A stretch of DNA of 15,840 bases, taken from assembly GCA_002333405.1 (NCBI GenBank), contig DDBH01000007.1:12631-28470 (forward strand), given 5' to 3'. The notes under the pieces are model-generated. The model ran no database searches. It had not been told where the DNA came from and worked only from the letters and a program-made list of their open reading frames with translations. Source of the stretch: Micrococcales bacterium UBA2037 (GTDB lineage Bacteria > Actinomycetota > Actinomycetes > Actinomycetales > Microbacteriaceae). Shown here piece by piece: positions 1 to 7,303 of this stretch. A program made the translations under genes and the position numbers. How positions within the stretch are numbered: position 1 is the stretch's first letter; the number at the start of each line of letters is the position of its first letter.

Positions 1-173
1 TTTAGGCCCATTTGTCCCATTTGGTAGACGATGCGTCGCTGAACGGGTTTTAGTCCGTCTCTAGCATCGGGTAGGGCTCTTGAATATATGACCGAGTAGG
101 AGTATTCGAGGAAGCTCTCCTGCATCTCTGCAGAGACATCTATGTCAACAATTCGTTCGGATGTTTCAGTCAT
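1..173 (-). CDS. parC: DNA topoisomerase IV / gyrase subunit A, N-terminal fragment
   Basis: This is the first 57 codons of a type IIA topoisomerase A subunit, running off the left edge of the window. The enzyme would cut and rejoin DNA to decatenate or unwind chromosomes together with its B subunit. Seen in the translation from the ATG at 173: an N-terminal segment ending in SYSVIYSRALPDARDGLKP followed by VQRRIVYQMGQMGL. This is the invariant opening of the GyrA/ParC cleavage domain (compare the family pattern YAMSVIxxRALPDxRDGLKPVxRR). The catalytic tyrosine lies beyond the window. The choice of ParC over GyrA is an inference: a lone A subunit next to an alkaline-phosphatase-like gene and sepH is the usual actinobacterial ParC setting. 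The next gene diverges from it only 27 bp away. Confidence 0.85.
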   Translation of the reverse strand, partial: MTETSERIVDIDVSAEMQESFLEYSYSVIYSRALPDARDGLKPVQRRIVYQMGQMGL

Positions 174-200
174 GGGTCCTAGCTGTGCAAAACTTGTGCG

Positions 201-1325
201 GTGAGTCCGACTTTACCCGTAGTCCCCAAAGCTTTAGGGAACATTCGTAACGTGTTTTCATCAGGGCTCGAGTCCGTGCTCGGGTATCCAAATCCACTTC
301 GCCTGTCCGGAAAGACCAAGGTCGTAGTCATTCTGATTGACGGGCTTGGCGCCGAACAGATCATGCAACGAAGTGGTCACGCACCTTGGCTCAACAGTCA
401 TTTGAATAAATCAACCATTACCAACTGTGCTTTTCCCGCCACCACCAGCGCTAACATCGCCTCCTTCGCAACCGGGGCAACGGTTGGTGAGCATGGTCTG
501 GTTGGCCATAAAGTTTGGGACCGAGTAGCTGGCGAGCAAATTAACTTGCTAATTGGGTGGAATGAGCGAACTGACCCGAAGCTGTGGCAGCCGGTTCAGA
601 CGATTGCCGAAAAGGCTGTTTCGCTCGGGGTGGATTGCAACGTGATTGCTGCAACCGAATACAAGAACACGCCCTACACAATTGCAACCATGAGGGGTGC
701 CAACTTTGTTTCGGCCGACTCCTGGGATGAGAAGTTTGAGTCAGCAAGGAAAATCATTGCTCGCCCCAAGAGGTCCCTGAACTATTTGTACATCCCAGAA
801 ATGGATAAATACGGTCACAGAAACGGCTGGACTTCGCCTGGTTGGGCGGCAATGCTTGAGGAGCTGGATGCGCTCCTCAGGAGCTTCTGTTCCAATCTTC
901 CAAAGGACACCGGGGTAATCATCACCGCTGATCACGGAATGGTCGAGACTGAAAAATCAAGGCAACTTGTACTTGATGACTACTACGAAAGCAGTGGGTT
1001 GGTGCGTTTTGTTGGGGGAGATACGCGCGTGAATTACGTCTACCTAGACAACGAGACCTCAATTGATCGTGTTATCCAGGATCTGCAGCCGGTAAGTTAC
1101 GCATTCGACGCTGTAGTTACAAGTGATGCCATCGAGGCCAACTGGTTCGGTGATGTTTCACAGGCGGCCCGAAATCGACTGCCAGAGATCATGCTGCTGG
1201 CAAAGTCCAACTACACGCTGTATCACTCAAAGTATTTCAAGCCGAGAAGCTTCGAGATGATCGCGCATCACGGCTCGCTGACCAGCGCAGAAATTAGAGT
1301 GCCGCTAATCCAAATCGGTTTCTGA
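201..1325 (+). CDS. Alkaline phosphatase superfamily protein (nucleotide pyrophosphatase/phosphodiesterase type)
   Basis: A 374-residue metal-dependent phosphoesterase of the type I phosphodiesterase/nucleotide pyrophosphatase family. Motifs in order: VVVILIDGLG with metal ligand D47; FPATTSANIASFATG with the likely nucleophile T81 or T82; YIPEMDKYGHRNGW giving D202 and H206; GVIITADHGM giving D244 and H245; and a C-terminal HHGSLTSAEIRVPL with the last metal histidine around H356/H357. This matches the two-zinc site of the family. No signal peptide or membrane segment is visible, so it is probably cytoplasmic; the natural substrate cannot be read from sequence. The start is a GTG at 201 with no convincing ribosome binding site; no better in-frame start is nearby. 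Its 3' end overlaps the sepH 3' end by 21 bp on the opposite strand. This family commonly sits beside sepH in Actinobacteria. Confidence 0.85.
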   Translation: MSPTLPVVPKALGNIRNVFSSGLESVLGYPNPLRLSGKTKVVVILIDGLGAEQIMQRSGHAPWLNSHLNKSTITNCAFPATTSANIASFATGATVGEHGLVGHKVWDRVAGEQINLLIGWNERTDPKLWQPVQTIAEKAVSLGVDCNVIAATEYKNTPYTIATMRGANFVSADSWDEKFESARKIIARPKRSLNYLYIPEMDKYGHRNGWTSPGWAAMLEELDALLRSFCSNLPKDTGVIITADHGMVETEKSRQLVLDDYYESSGLVRFVGGDTRVNYVYLDNETSIDRVIQDLQPVSYAFDAVVTSDAIEANWFGDVSQAARNRLPEIMLLAKSNYTLYHSKYFKPRSFEMIAHHGSLTSAEIRVPLIQIGF

Positions 1326-2036
1326 GTTAGTAGCCCCAAGCACTATCTCATCCCAGCTAGGCAGAGATGCTCGTCCCTTTGCAGTTGCAGGCTTCACTCC
1401 CTCTTGTTTGCGTCTATTGCGGAGCTCATCCACTAGTGAATGGACCGAAGCGTTCTCGGTCTCTTCAAAAAAAGCATCAGTAGGTTCACTGGTTTCAATC
1501 GTCTTCGCCGGCGCAGCTGGCGAACTGATTATGTCGCGAGAAGAGTGCGCTCGGCTGAAGTTGCTAGCCTCTGGGTTGGTTGGCTCCAGGGACCGTGCCT
1601 TGGGGTCAAAGCGCCAGGTCAGAGTCTCCGACCCAACCGCGGTGATAATCCAATCCCCGTCGATCTTTGCGGCACTAAAAGTTGATTCGGGAGCAGTGTC
1701 GGCAACCAGTTCGTCAAAGCGTTTCATTACTGCCCCGGCTGCTACCTGTGTGCCAAGAGCAGCTTCGAGCACAAATCTGAGTTCATCCAGGATTGGTGCC
1801 GCAAAAGGTTCGATTGCAGAAGCGGGCTGCTCTAGTTGATGGGCGACCTGGTCAACCGATAGGCCACTTCGAATAAGGTTCTGAATCTCCCTGGGGCTGA
1901 AGTTCGCCTCGGTGACGCGTGGATTGGCTCGGATGCCATCCTTGAGTGCCGAGTCAATGGCAAGGTGATAGCGCTGCCCGTCGTCAGACTCCAAGACTAA
2001 GTTCTCGCCATCACGTGCAACAAACCTGAGCTCCAT
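1305..2036 (-). CDS. sepH: Septation protein SepH (DUF3071)
   Basis: SepH is an actinobacterial cell-division protein that binds FtsZ and promotes its assembly. The 243-residue product opens with the family signature MELRFVARDGENLVLESDDG followed by a YHLAID segment. It then has a helix-turn-helix-like stretch at about residues 47-78 (SPREIQNLIRSGLSVDQVAHQL), which is the FtsZ-contacting region in characterised SepH. A WRFDP segment follows at about 139-144, then a low-complexity linker, and finally the short conserved tail GRASLPSWDEIVLG near the C-terminus. Streptomyces SepH proteins are longer, about 340 residues; the difference here lies in the linker. The ATG at 2036 is preceded by a perfect AAGGAGG at 2042-2048 with 5-nt spacing, which fixes the start. 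It faces DUF4193 across a 158-bp promoter region. Confidence 0.92.
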   Translation of the reverse strand: MELRFVARDGENLVLESDDGQRYHLAIDSALKDGIRANPRVTEANFSPREIQNLIRSGLSVDQVAHQLEQPASAIEPFAAPILDELRFVLEAALGTQVAAGAVMKRFDELVADTAPESTFSAAKIDGDWIITAVGSETLTWRFDPKARSLEPTNPEASNFSRAHSSRDIISSPAAPAKTIETSEPTDAFFEETENASVHSLVDELRNRRKQEGVKPATAKGRASLPSWDEIVLGATNSETDLD

Positions 2037-2135
2037 TGTCGCCTCCTTGCATAAAGTGTGTCAGCTTGTCTTGGTTGTGGAGTTATTTCCATCGGTGAGT
2101 TAGCTATGGCAATCTGGAAATTTGGCGAGCCTAGC

Positions 2136-2164
2136 TTGCAATTTTTGTTTTCCTAGGGCATAGT
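2136..2164 (+). promoter_or_regulatory. Candidate promoter of the DUF4193 gene
   Basis: In the 158-bp space between sepH and DUF4193, TTGCAA (2136-2141) and CATAGT (2159-2164) are 17 bp apart. They match the sigma70-type -35 and -10 consensus at four of six positions each. A transcript start near 2171 would leave a short leader with the GAGAGG ribosome binding site. The rest of the gap (2037-2135) must hold the sepH promoter; I see no clear pair there. The assignment is by eye. Confidence 0.4.
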
Positions 2165-2194
2165 TCACGCCGAGGCGCACAGAGAGGCTTGGCT

Positions 2195-2476
2195 ATGGCA
2201 ACGGATTACGATGCAACACGCAAAACCGATGATGACACCGAGTCTCTTGACGCCATCAAGGAAAGAATTCCGTCACAGCCGAGCACCGGCGACGACGATG
2301 TCGACAACGTAGACAGCTTTACGATCCCAGACGTAGTCAACGAAGAGCTAGAGGTAGTGGTTGTTCCAGTGCAGGATAACGAGTTCACCTGCATTAATTG
2401 CTTTTTGGTGAAGCCTCAGGCACAACTTGCTTCAAAGACCAGGTCAGGACCTGTTTGCATCGAGTGCGCTAGCTAA
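2195..2476 (+). CDS. DUF4193 family zinc-ribbon-like protein
   Basis: A 93-residue conserved actinobacterial protein of unknown function. It begins MATDYDATRKTDDDTESLD, the hallmark of DUF4193. A very acidic middle follows (DDDVDNVDS), and the C-terminus carries two CxxC pairs, FTCINCF and VCIECAS. These could bind one zinc ion as a small ribbon. The start is the ATG at 2195, with AGAGAGG at 2181-2187 as the ribosome binding site (7-nt spacing); a TTG two codons upstream is in frame but less well placed. It converges on the DUF3093 gene with a 33-bp overlap. DUF4193, DUF3093 and dut are neighbours across Actinobacteria, including Mycobacterium. The acidic, zinc-ribbon make-up might suit a protein-binding or transcription-associated role, but that is speculation. 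Confidence 0.88.
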   Translation: MATDYDATRKTDDDTESLDAIKERIPSQPSTGDDDVDNVDSFTIPDVVNEELEVVVVPVQDNEFTCINCFLVKPQAQLASKTRSGPVCIECAS

Positions 2477-2887
2477 CGCTTCTGGATTTCTGGTGCTGAT
2501 CAGCAAGTACGAAGTTGGGTCAGCCGGATCAACTACTTGAATCTTGACCATGGTCTTGATATCCCCACGGATTAGAAACTGAGATGCCGGACTAAGTCCT
2601 GGACCCCGTTCATGCTTTAGTGCATCGCCAGAGATCACTTCGATGTTGCCGAGGGCAGATATTGGAATGCGAATCCTGCCCGCTGACAGGATCTCATCAA
2701 CTTTGATTGTTGGTGCGCTAAATACAGACAGCGCAATAAGGGCCAAGGGAACAACTCCCGCCAGCGCAATTGCGTAGGTCTCTGAAACGGGGAGCACTGA
2801 CAGCAGCACCAGCGGGGCTGACAGGCCTAGGGCGATCAAAAAACCAACGGATGGGTGCAACCGTTCAAAATATGACGAAGTGGACAT
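2444..2887 (-). CDS. DUF3093 family membrane protein
   Basis: A 147-residue protein of unknown function. Seen: a short N-terminal YFERLHPS motif, then two hydrophobic helices (about residues 13-32 and 37-55) forming a membrane hairpin. A soluble C-terminal domain of beta character follows, with IRIPISALGNIEVIS, KIQVVDPADPTSYLLISTRNPEALASAL and related segments. The DPADPxxYxLxSTRxPEALA block is the DUF3093 signature. The domain resembles a small PH-like membrane-attached fold, but this is inference from strand pattern only. The ATG at 2887 lies 6 nt after TAATCT read on the minus strand (2899 to 2894), which suggests a leaderless mRNA; there is no Shine-Dalgarno sequence. It is divergent from dut, its usual actinobacterial neighbour, and overlaps the end of DUF4193 by 33 bp. 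Confidence 0.88.
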   Translation of the reverse strand: MSTSSYFERLHPSVGFLIALGLSAPLVLLSVLPVSETYAIALAGVVPLALIALSVFSAPTIKVDEILSAGRIRIPISALGNIEVISGDALKHERGPGLSPASQFLIRGDIKTMVKIQVVDPADPTSYLLISTRNPEALASALDANRS

Positions 2888-2893
2888 CAGAAT

Positions 2894-2903
2894 AGATTAC
2901 GCT
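2894..2903. promoter_or_regulatory. Overlapping divergent -10 elements for leaderless dut and DUF3093 transcripts
   Basis: The 22-bp gap between the two divergent starts holds TACGCT on the plus strand (2898-2903), 6 nt before the dut GTG at 2910. It also holds TAATCT on the minus strand (2899-2894), 6 nt before the DUF3093 ATG at 2887. Both fit the actinobacterial TANNNT -10 pattern. The 6-nt spacing would place the transcript start on the first base of each start codon, as in leaderless mRNAs. The two boxes share bases 2898-2899. Neither has a strong -35. Confidence 0.5.
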
Positions 2904-2909
2904 CTAGGA

Positions 2910-3341
2910 GTGGATTTAGAAGTATTAGTGATTGCCGGAGAAGGCTTCGCCCCGGTTTATGCCAAGCCGGGTGACGCAGGGGCTGATCTGCGCTCGACCG
3001 AAGCACTTGAAATTGAGCCCGGTGGCAGGGCCCTTGTAAAGACCGGCGTTTCCATCGCTATGCCCGATGGCGTAGTGGGCTTGGTTCACCCCAGGAGTGG
3101 TCTAGCAGCCAAGCACGGCATTACCGTTCTGAATGCCCCAGGAACCGTGGACGCAGGCTACCGCGGAGAAATCATGGTCACCCTGCTGAATACATCTTCT
3201 GAGCCATTTCGGGTTGTGGTGGGCGACCGTATTGCCCAGATTCTGTTTCAGCGCGTTGAACGTGCGAGGTTTATCCAGGTGACGACTCTGCCCGAGTCAA
3301 GTCGCGGCGAAACTGGTTTTGGTTCGAGCGGAAGGAATTAG
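2910..3341 (+). CDS. dut: dUTP diphosphatase (dUTPase)
   Basis: A 143-residue trimeric dUTPase that hydrolyses dUTP to dUMP and pyrophosphate, keeping uracil out of DNA and feeding dTMP synthesis. All five family motifs are present in order: DAGADLR; PRSGLA; the long GTVDAGYRGEI carrying the catalytic aspartate; RIAQILFQ; and the C-terminal RGETGFGSSG lid. I chose the GTG at 2910, because a TACGCT -10 box ends 6 nt before it (leaderless start) and the predicted N-terminus then matches family length. An in-frame GTG at 2880 would add ten unconserved residues and overlap the divergent DUF3093 gene. It is the first gene of a + strand run, with the next gene's start codon directly abutting its TAG. 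Confidence 0.93.
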   Translation: MDLEVLVIAGEGFAPVYAKPGDAGADLRSTEALEIEPGGRALVKTGVSIAMPDGVVGLVHPRSGLAAKHGITVLNAPGTVDAGYRGEIMVTLLNTSSEPFRVVVGDRIAQILFQRVERARFIQVTTLPESSRGETGFGSSGRN

Positions 3342-3905
3342 TTGGAAAAGCTAGGACCAGAGGACCGTATCACCGGCGGGCCCTTCGACATCAGTGAAGT
3401 TGGCGTCCTGACGCCGTATTTGGACTTTGGCTCGATCCGTCTGGCTCCGCGCCAGGAAATGCAGATCCGCGCCGACATCGACGAGGCCAGCAAGCGAGTG
3501 ATGGCCCTCACAGTTGAGATTCAGGGGCATAGATTGCAGCTGCAGGCCTTTGCCGCTACCAAGACCGATGGCCTTTGGCAACCTACCATGGAGTCTCTAG
3601 AAAAGTCCGTCGCAGATCAGGGCGGAAAAGTTGAGCAAGTCGCCGGTCCAGTCGGTATCGAACTTCGTGGCGCTGTTCCCGCCGTTTCTGGTGACAACAA
3701 GGTCATTCGTCCAACAAGGTTTCTTGGAGTAGATGGCCCCAGGTGGTTTCTGCGCGGTGTCGTTTCAGCGGCCTCAATTGATGAAGAGGTTTACCTAAAA
3801 CTTGTGTCGGTATTCCGTGCAACTGCCGTGAACCGCGGTGACATCGCAATGCCTCCGGGTGAGCTGCTGCCACTTCGCCTTCCTGTGAGTGGGCAAGAGG
3901 CTTGA
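3342..3905 (+). CDS. DUF3710 domain-containing protein
   Basis: A 187-residue actinobacterial protein of unknown function. It shows the DUF3710 pattern: GPFDISEV near residue 13, YLDFGSIRL, a QLQAFAATKTDGLWQP block around 66-80, a central GPVGIELRGAVP, and the diagnostic LGVDGPRWFLRGVVSG-like segment near 128-142. It ends in a RGDxAMPPGxLLPLRLP tail. No membrane segment is visible. The start is a TTG at 3342 immediately after the dut stop; GGAAGGA at 3330-3336 is a good ribosome binding site with 5-nt spacing, so it is translated from the dut message. Its TGA is fused with the TTG of the next gene (TTGA, 3902-3905). In many Actinobacteria the next genes would be an OB-fold protein and then DUF3159; here the OB-fold gene is absent. 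Confidence 0.9.
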   Translation: MEKLGPEDRITGGPFDISEVGVLTPYLDFGSIRLAPRQEMQIRADIDEASKRVMALTVEIQGHRLQLQAFAATKTDGLWQPTMESLEKSVADQGGKVEQVAGPVGIELRGAVPAVSGDNKVIRPTRFLGVDGPRWFLRGVVSAASIDEEVYLKLVSVFRATAVNRGDIAMPPGELLPLRLPVSGQEA

Positions 3906-4576
3906 GTAACCCGGAGGACGTAGCACGTCGTCTCGGCCTTGAAAAGGGCGAGGACGGATACGATTTAAGTCGCAAGTCACTGATTGCAGGAATCGGCGGA
4001 CCGCTAGGAATTGCCGAGGCGATACTTCCTGCAACGTTGTTCTCGATCATTTTTGGAATCACCAAGGAGCCTATTGCTGCCGTAGCGGTGGCAGCGACCA
4101 GTTCGGCCTTCTTTATCGCCTTGAGGTTGGGGCAACGAAAGTCAGTAACGCAGGCCGGTGTTGGCGCGGCCGCTATTGCTTTTGCTGCATTTCTTGCGCT
4201 TCGTGACGGTGGCCAAGCAGCCGACTATTTCGTGCCAGGGTTTATCACCAACGCGGTCTACGGATTTGTGATGTTGGTTTCTGTTCTGATTGGCCGTCCC
4301 GTTATGGGCTATTTGGTTCAGCTTCTGTTTGGCGTTACCGATTGGCGCGGGCGCAAGACTGTGTTCTCGCGAGTAAGAACCGTGACTCTGCTGTGGGTCG
4401 GATTCTTCAGCCTAAGACTGGCACTGCAGCTGCCACTGTATTTCTCTGACCAGGTGGAATTGCTTGCGTTTTCGAGGGTAGTGATGGGCGCTCCTGCGTA
4501 CGCTGCGCTTTTAGCACTGACTTGGATCTTGCTAAGGCGAATTGCTGACCCGATAGAGGGTAGATTAGACAGGTAA
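3902..4576 (+). CDS. DUF3159 family integral membrane protein
   Basis: A 224-residue polytopic membrane protein of unknown function. After a short hydrophilic N-terminus it shows about six hydrophobic helices, at roughly residues 38-56, 58-76, 83-100, 113-130, 157-177 and 190-212. The region IAGIGGPLGIAEAILPATLF and the central VLIGRPVMGYLVQLLFG followed by DWRGRK are typical of DUF3159. The start is a TTG at 3902 that overlaps the previous stop by four bases, indicating translational coupling; no separate ribosome binding site at ideal distance is visible. In other Actinobacteria this family lies by Trk potassium-uptake genes, which has prompted guesses of an ion-related role, but no trk gene follows here: aconitase comes 21 bp downstream. 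Confidence 0.88.
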   Translation: MSNPEDVARRLGLEKGEDGYDLSRKSLIAGIGGPLGIAEAILPATLFSIIFGITKEPIAAVAVAATSSAFFIALRLGQRKSVTQAGVGAAAIAFAAFLALRDGGQAADYFVPGFITNAVYGFVMLVSVLIGRPVMGYLVQLLFGVTDWRGRKTVFSRVRTVTLLWVGFFSLRLALQLPLYFSDQVELLAFSRVVMGAPAYAALLALTWILLRRIADPIEGRLDR

Positions 4577-4597
4577 ATCTTCAAGGAGTTCACCTAC

Positions 4598-7270
4598 ATG
4601 TCACAAAGCCTCACATCTGCAAGCAATCTCACCGCCGGGTCCAAGACCTATAAGTACTTTTCGATGGCGAATCTCAACGTCGACAAGCTTCCCTACAGCC
4701 TGAAGATTCTGCTCGAAAACATGCTTCGAACTCGCGATGACCAGAATGTGACTCAAGCCCATGTTGACGCACTAGTCAACTGGGACCCAAAGGCGGAGCC
4801 AGACACTGAGATTCAGTTCAGCCCGGCACGTGTAATCATGCAGGACTTCACCGGTGTTCCCTGCATCGTGGATCTTGCCACTATGCGCGAGGCAGTTGAG
4901 GAGCTTGGGGGAGACCCTCAAAAGATTAATCCTCTGGCCCCGGCCGAAATGGTGATTGACCACAGCGTTGTGATTGATGTCTCTGGTTCTCCAGACGCCG
5001 CTGAAAGAAACGTTGAGTTTGAATACCAGAGAAACGGCGAACGCTATCAATTCCTAAGGTGGGGCCAAACCGCTTTTGACAACTTCCGTGTAGTTCCTCC
5101 AGGAACTGGAATCGTGCACCAGGTGAACATTGAGTACCTGGCCAGGACAATCATGGCCAAAGAGGTAGACGGCGAACTGCTGGCATATCCGGACAGCTGC
5201 GTCGGTACAGACTCCCACACAACGATGGTCAATGGACTGGGCGTTCTTGGTTGGGGTGTCGGTGGCATCGAGGCCGAGGCTGCAATGCTTGGTCAGCCGG
5301 TTTCCATGTTGATCCCTAAGGTTGTCGGATTCAAGCTCACTGGCGAGATTCCTACGGGTGCTACTGCTACCGATGTTGTTCTGACAATCACCGAGCAGCT
5401 TCGTAAGCACGGCGTTGTCGGCAAGTTCGTTGAGTTCTATGGCGACGGTGTCTCCAGGGTTCCCCTTGCCAACAGAGCGACAATCGGAAACATGTCGCCG
5501 GAGTTTGGTTCAACCGTGGCGATCTTCCCAATTGACGAGATCACTCTTGACTACCTGCGAGTTACTGGCAGAAGCCAAGAGCAGATTGATTTGGTGGAGG
5601 CATACTGCAAGGCTCAGGGCCTGTGGCACGATGCCAGCATCGAACCTAATTACAGCGAGTATCTCGAGCTTGATCTTTCTACCGTTGTGCCCTCGATCGC
5701 AGGGCCAAAGCGACCTCAAGACCGCGTCGAGCTCAGCGCCAGCAAGGCAACTTTTGAGCAGGACCTCAAGAACTACGCGCCGAGCCTAAGCGCTCCAGTA
5801 CCAGTGAAGGGTAAGGACTATCAGATCGACCACGGTGCGGTGACGATTGCATCTATAACCTCTTGTACCAACACCTCAAACCCGTCGGTGATGCTTGCAG
5901 CTGGACTGCTTGCCAGGAATGCTGTCGAAAAGGGTCTGCACTCAAAGCCATGGGTAAAGACCTCGCTAGCTCCGGGCTCCAAGGTTGTAACTGAGTATTA
6001 CAAGAAGGCCGGGCTCACCGAGTCTCTGAACGATTTAGGTTTTGACCTTGTTGGCTACGGTTGCACCACTTGTATTGGAAACTCCGGGCCACTTGCCGAG
6101 GAGATCTCCGCGGCAGTTAATGAGGGTGACCTTGCCGTGACTGCCGTTCTTAGTGGAAACCGAAACTTCGAGGGTCGAATTAACCCTGATGTGAAGATGA
6201 ACTACCTGGCTTCGCCTCCGCTGGTTATTGCATATGCTCTTGCCGGAACCATGGACTTCGACTTCGAGACCGAGCCGCTTGGACAGGACCAGCAGGGTCA
6301 GGACGTTTTTCTTAGGGACATTTGGCCAACACCGGCTGAAGTTCAGAGCACGATTGATTCTTCGATCAATTCCGAGATGTTTACCTCTCAGTACGCTTCT
6401 GTTTTCGATGGAGATGAGCGCTGGAAGTCGCTTCCAACTCCTAAGGGCGCCTTGTTCGAATGGGATGATGCCTCTACCTACGTGAAGAAGCCGCCTTATT
6501 TCGAGGGAATGACCATGACACCGGACCCTGTGAAGGATGTTCACGGCGCAAGGGTTCTAGTGAAGCTGGGTGACTCGGTGACCACCGACCACATTTCTCC
6601 GGCCGGTGCCATCAAGGCTGATTCTCCAGCCGGCGCTTACCTGAGTGCAAAGGGTGTTAGTCGAGTCGACTTTAACTCCTATGGTTCTAGGCGCGGAAAC
6701 CACGAGATCATGATTCGCGGAACGTTCGCAAACATCAGACTCAGGAATCAGTTACTGACAGACGTTGAGGGAAGCTACACCCGCAACTTCACTACCAGCG
6801 CGGGCGAGCAAAGCTTCATTTTTGATGCATCTGAGGCTTACCAGGCCGAGGGCACACCACTGGTGGCGCTTGCCGGTAAAGAGTACGGTTCTGGTTCATC
6901 CAGAGACTGGGCCGCAAAGGGAACTAGCCTGCTAGGCATTCGAGTTGTTATCGCTGAAAGCTTCGAGCGTATTCACCGAAGCAACCTGATTGGAATGGGC
7001 GTGTTGCCGCTTCAATATCCTGCAGGTGTGACAGCTGAATCGCTGGGCTTGGATGGCACTGAGGTGTTTGACGTCACCGGGATTGAAGCGCTGAATGATG
7101 GAGCGATCCCATCAACTGTGAGGGTTGTAGCAACCGCCTCGGCTCACAGCGCGGCTGACAAGAGTCCGATTGAGTTCGACGCGGTTGTGCGAATCGACAC
7201 ACCTGGTGAGGCTGACTACTATCGCAACGGCGGCATTTTGCAGTACGTGCTGCGCTCACTGGTCGCCTAG
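4598..7270 (+). CDS. acnA: Aconitate hydratase A (aconitase)
   Basis: An 890-residue monomeric [4Fe-4S] enzyme that interconverts citrate and isocitrate in the TCA cycle. Seen: an AcnA/IRP1-type N-terminus (YFSMANLNVDKLPYSLKILLEN), PARVIMQDFTGVP, and GTDSHTTMVNGLGVLGWGVGG in the substrate region. The cluster ligands are C423 (SCTNTSNPS) with C489 and C492 (GCTTCIGNSG). The swivelling C-terminal domain carries EYGSGSSRDW at residues 762-771 with the active-site serine. Length and motif spacing are normal for the family. The ATG at 4598 has AAGGAG at 4583-4588 (9-nt spacing). It is 21 bp after DUF3159 and 33 bp before dxs, so probably part of the same transcription unit. As an Fe-S enzyme it depends on cluster assembly, in which SufE (11523-11951) takes part. 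Confidence 0.97.
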   Translation: MSQSLTSASNLTAGSKTYKYFSMANLNVDKLPYSLKILLENMLRTRDDQNVTQAHVDALVNWDPKAEPDTEIQFSPARVIMQDFTGVPCIVDLATMREAVEELGGDPQKINPLAPAEMVIDHSVVIDVSGSPDAAERNVEFEYQRNGERYQFLRWGQTAFDNFRVVPPGTGIVHQVNIEYLARTIMAKEVDGELLAYPDSCVGTDSHTTMVNGLGVLGWGVGGIEAEAAMLGQPVSMLIPKVVGFKLTGEIPTGATATDVVLTITEQLRKHGVVGKFVEFYGDGVSRVPLANRATIGNMSPEFGSTVAIFPIDEITLDYLRVTGRSQEQIDLVEAYCKAQGLWHDASIEPNYSEYLELDLSTVVPSIAGPKRPQDRVELSASKATFEQDLKNYAPSLSAPVPVKGKDYQIDHGAVTIASITSCTNTSNPSVMLAAGLLARNAVEKGLHSKPWVKTSLAPGSKVVTEYYKKAGLTESLNDLGFDLVGYGCTTCIGNSGPLAEEISAAVNEGDLAVTAVLSGNRNFEGRINPDVKMNYLASPPLVIAYALAGTMDFDFETEPLGQDQQGQDVFLRDIWPTPAEVQSTIDSSINSEMFTSQYASVFDGDERWKSLPTPKGALFEWDDASTYVKKPPYFEGMTMTPDPVKDVHGARVLVKLGDSVTTDHISPAGAIKADSPAGAYLSAKGVSRVDFNSYGSRRGNHEIMIRGTFANIRLRNQLLTDVEGSYTRNFTTSAGEQSFIFDASEAYQAEGTPLVALAGKEYGSGSSRDWAAKGTSLLGIRVVIAESFERIHRSNLIGMGVLPLQYPAGVTAESLGLDGTEVFDVTGIEALNDGAIPSTVRVVATASAHSAADKSPIEFDAVVRIDTPGEADYYRNGGILQYVLRSLVA

Positions 7271-7303
7271 GAATAGTGGACTGGTTTAGCTGTTGGGTAT
7301 GCA

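Noticed and set aside
1408..1839. 143-codon open frame on the + strand
   Set aside because: It lies wholly antisense to sepH, whose translation carries the conserved family motifs and a perfect ribosome binding site; the + frame is serine/alanine-rich with no recognisable domain.
2440..2453. Inverted repeat CAGGTC-AG-GACCTG followed by TTT, near the end of DUF4193
   Set aside because: The loop is only two bases, the stem is short and it lies within codons of the conserved CxxC region; chance occurrence is likely.
2880..2909. Upstream GTG start for dut
   Set aside because: It would overlap the DUF3093 start and add residues not seen in dUTPases; the leaderless -10 geometry favours 2910.
3703..4065. 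120-codon open frame on the - strand
   Set aside because: It spans the DUF3710/DUF3159 junction antisense to two conserved genes, with a low-complexity translation.
6035..6544. 169-codon open frame on the - strand
   Set aside because: It is antisense to the aconitase catalytic core and has no motif or start signal; it is an artefact of codon use in acnA.
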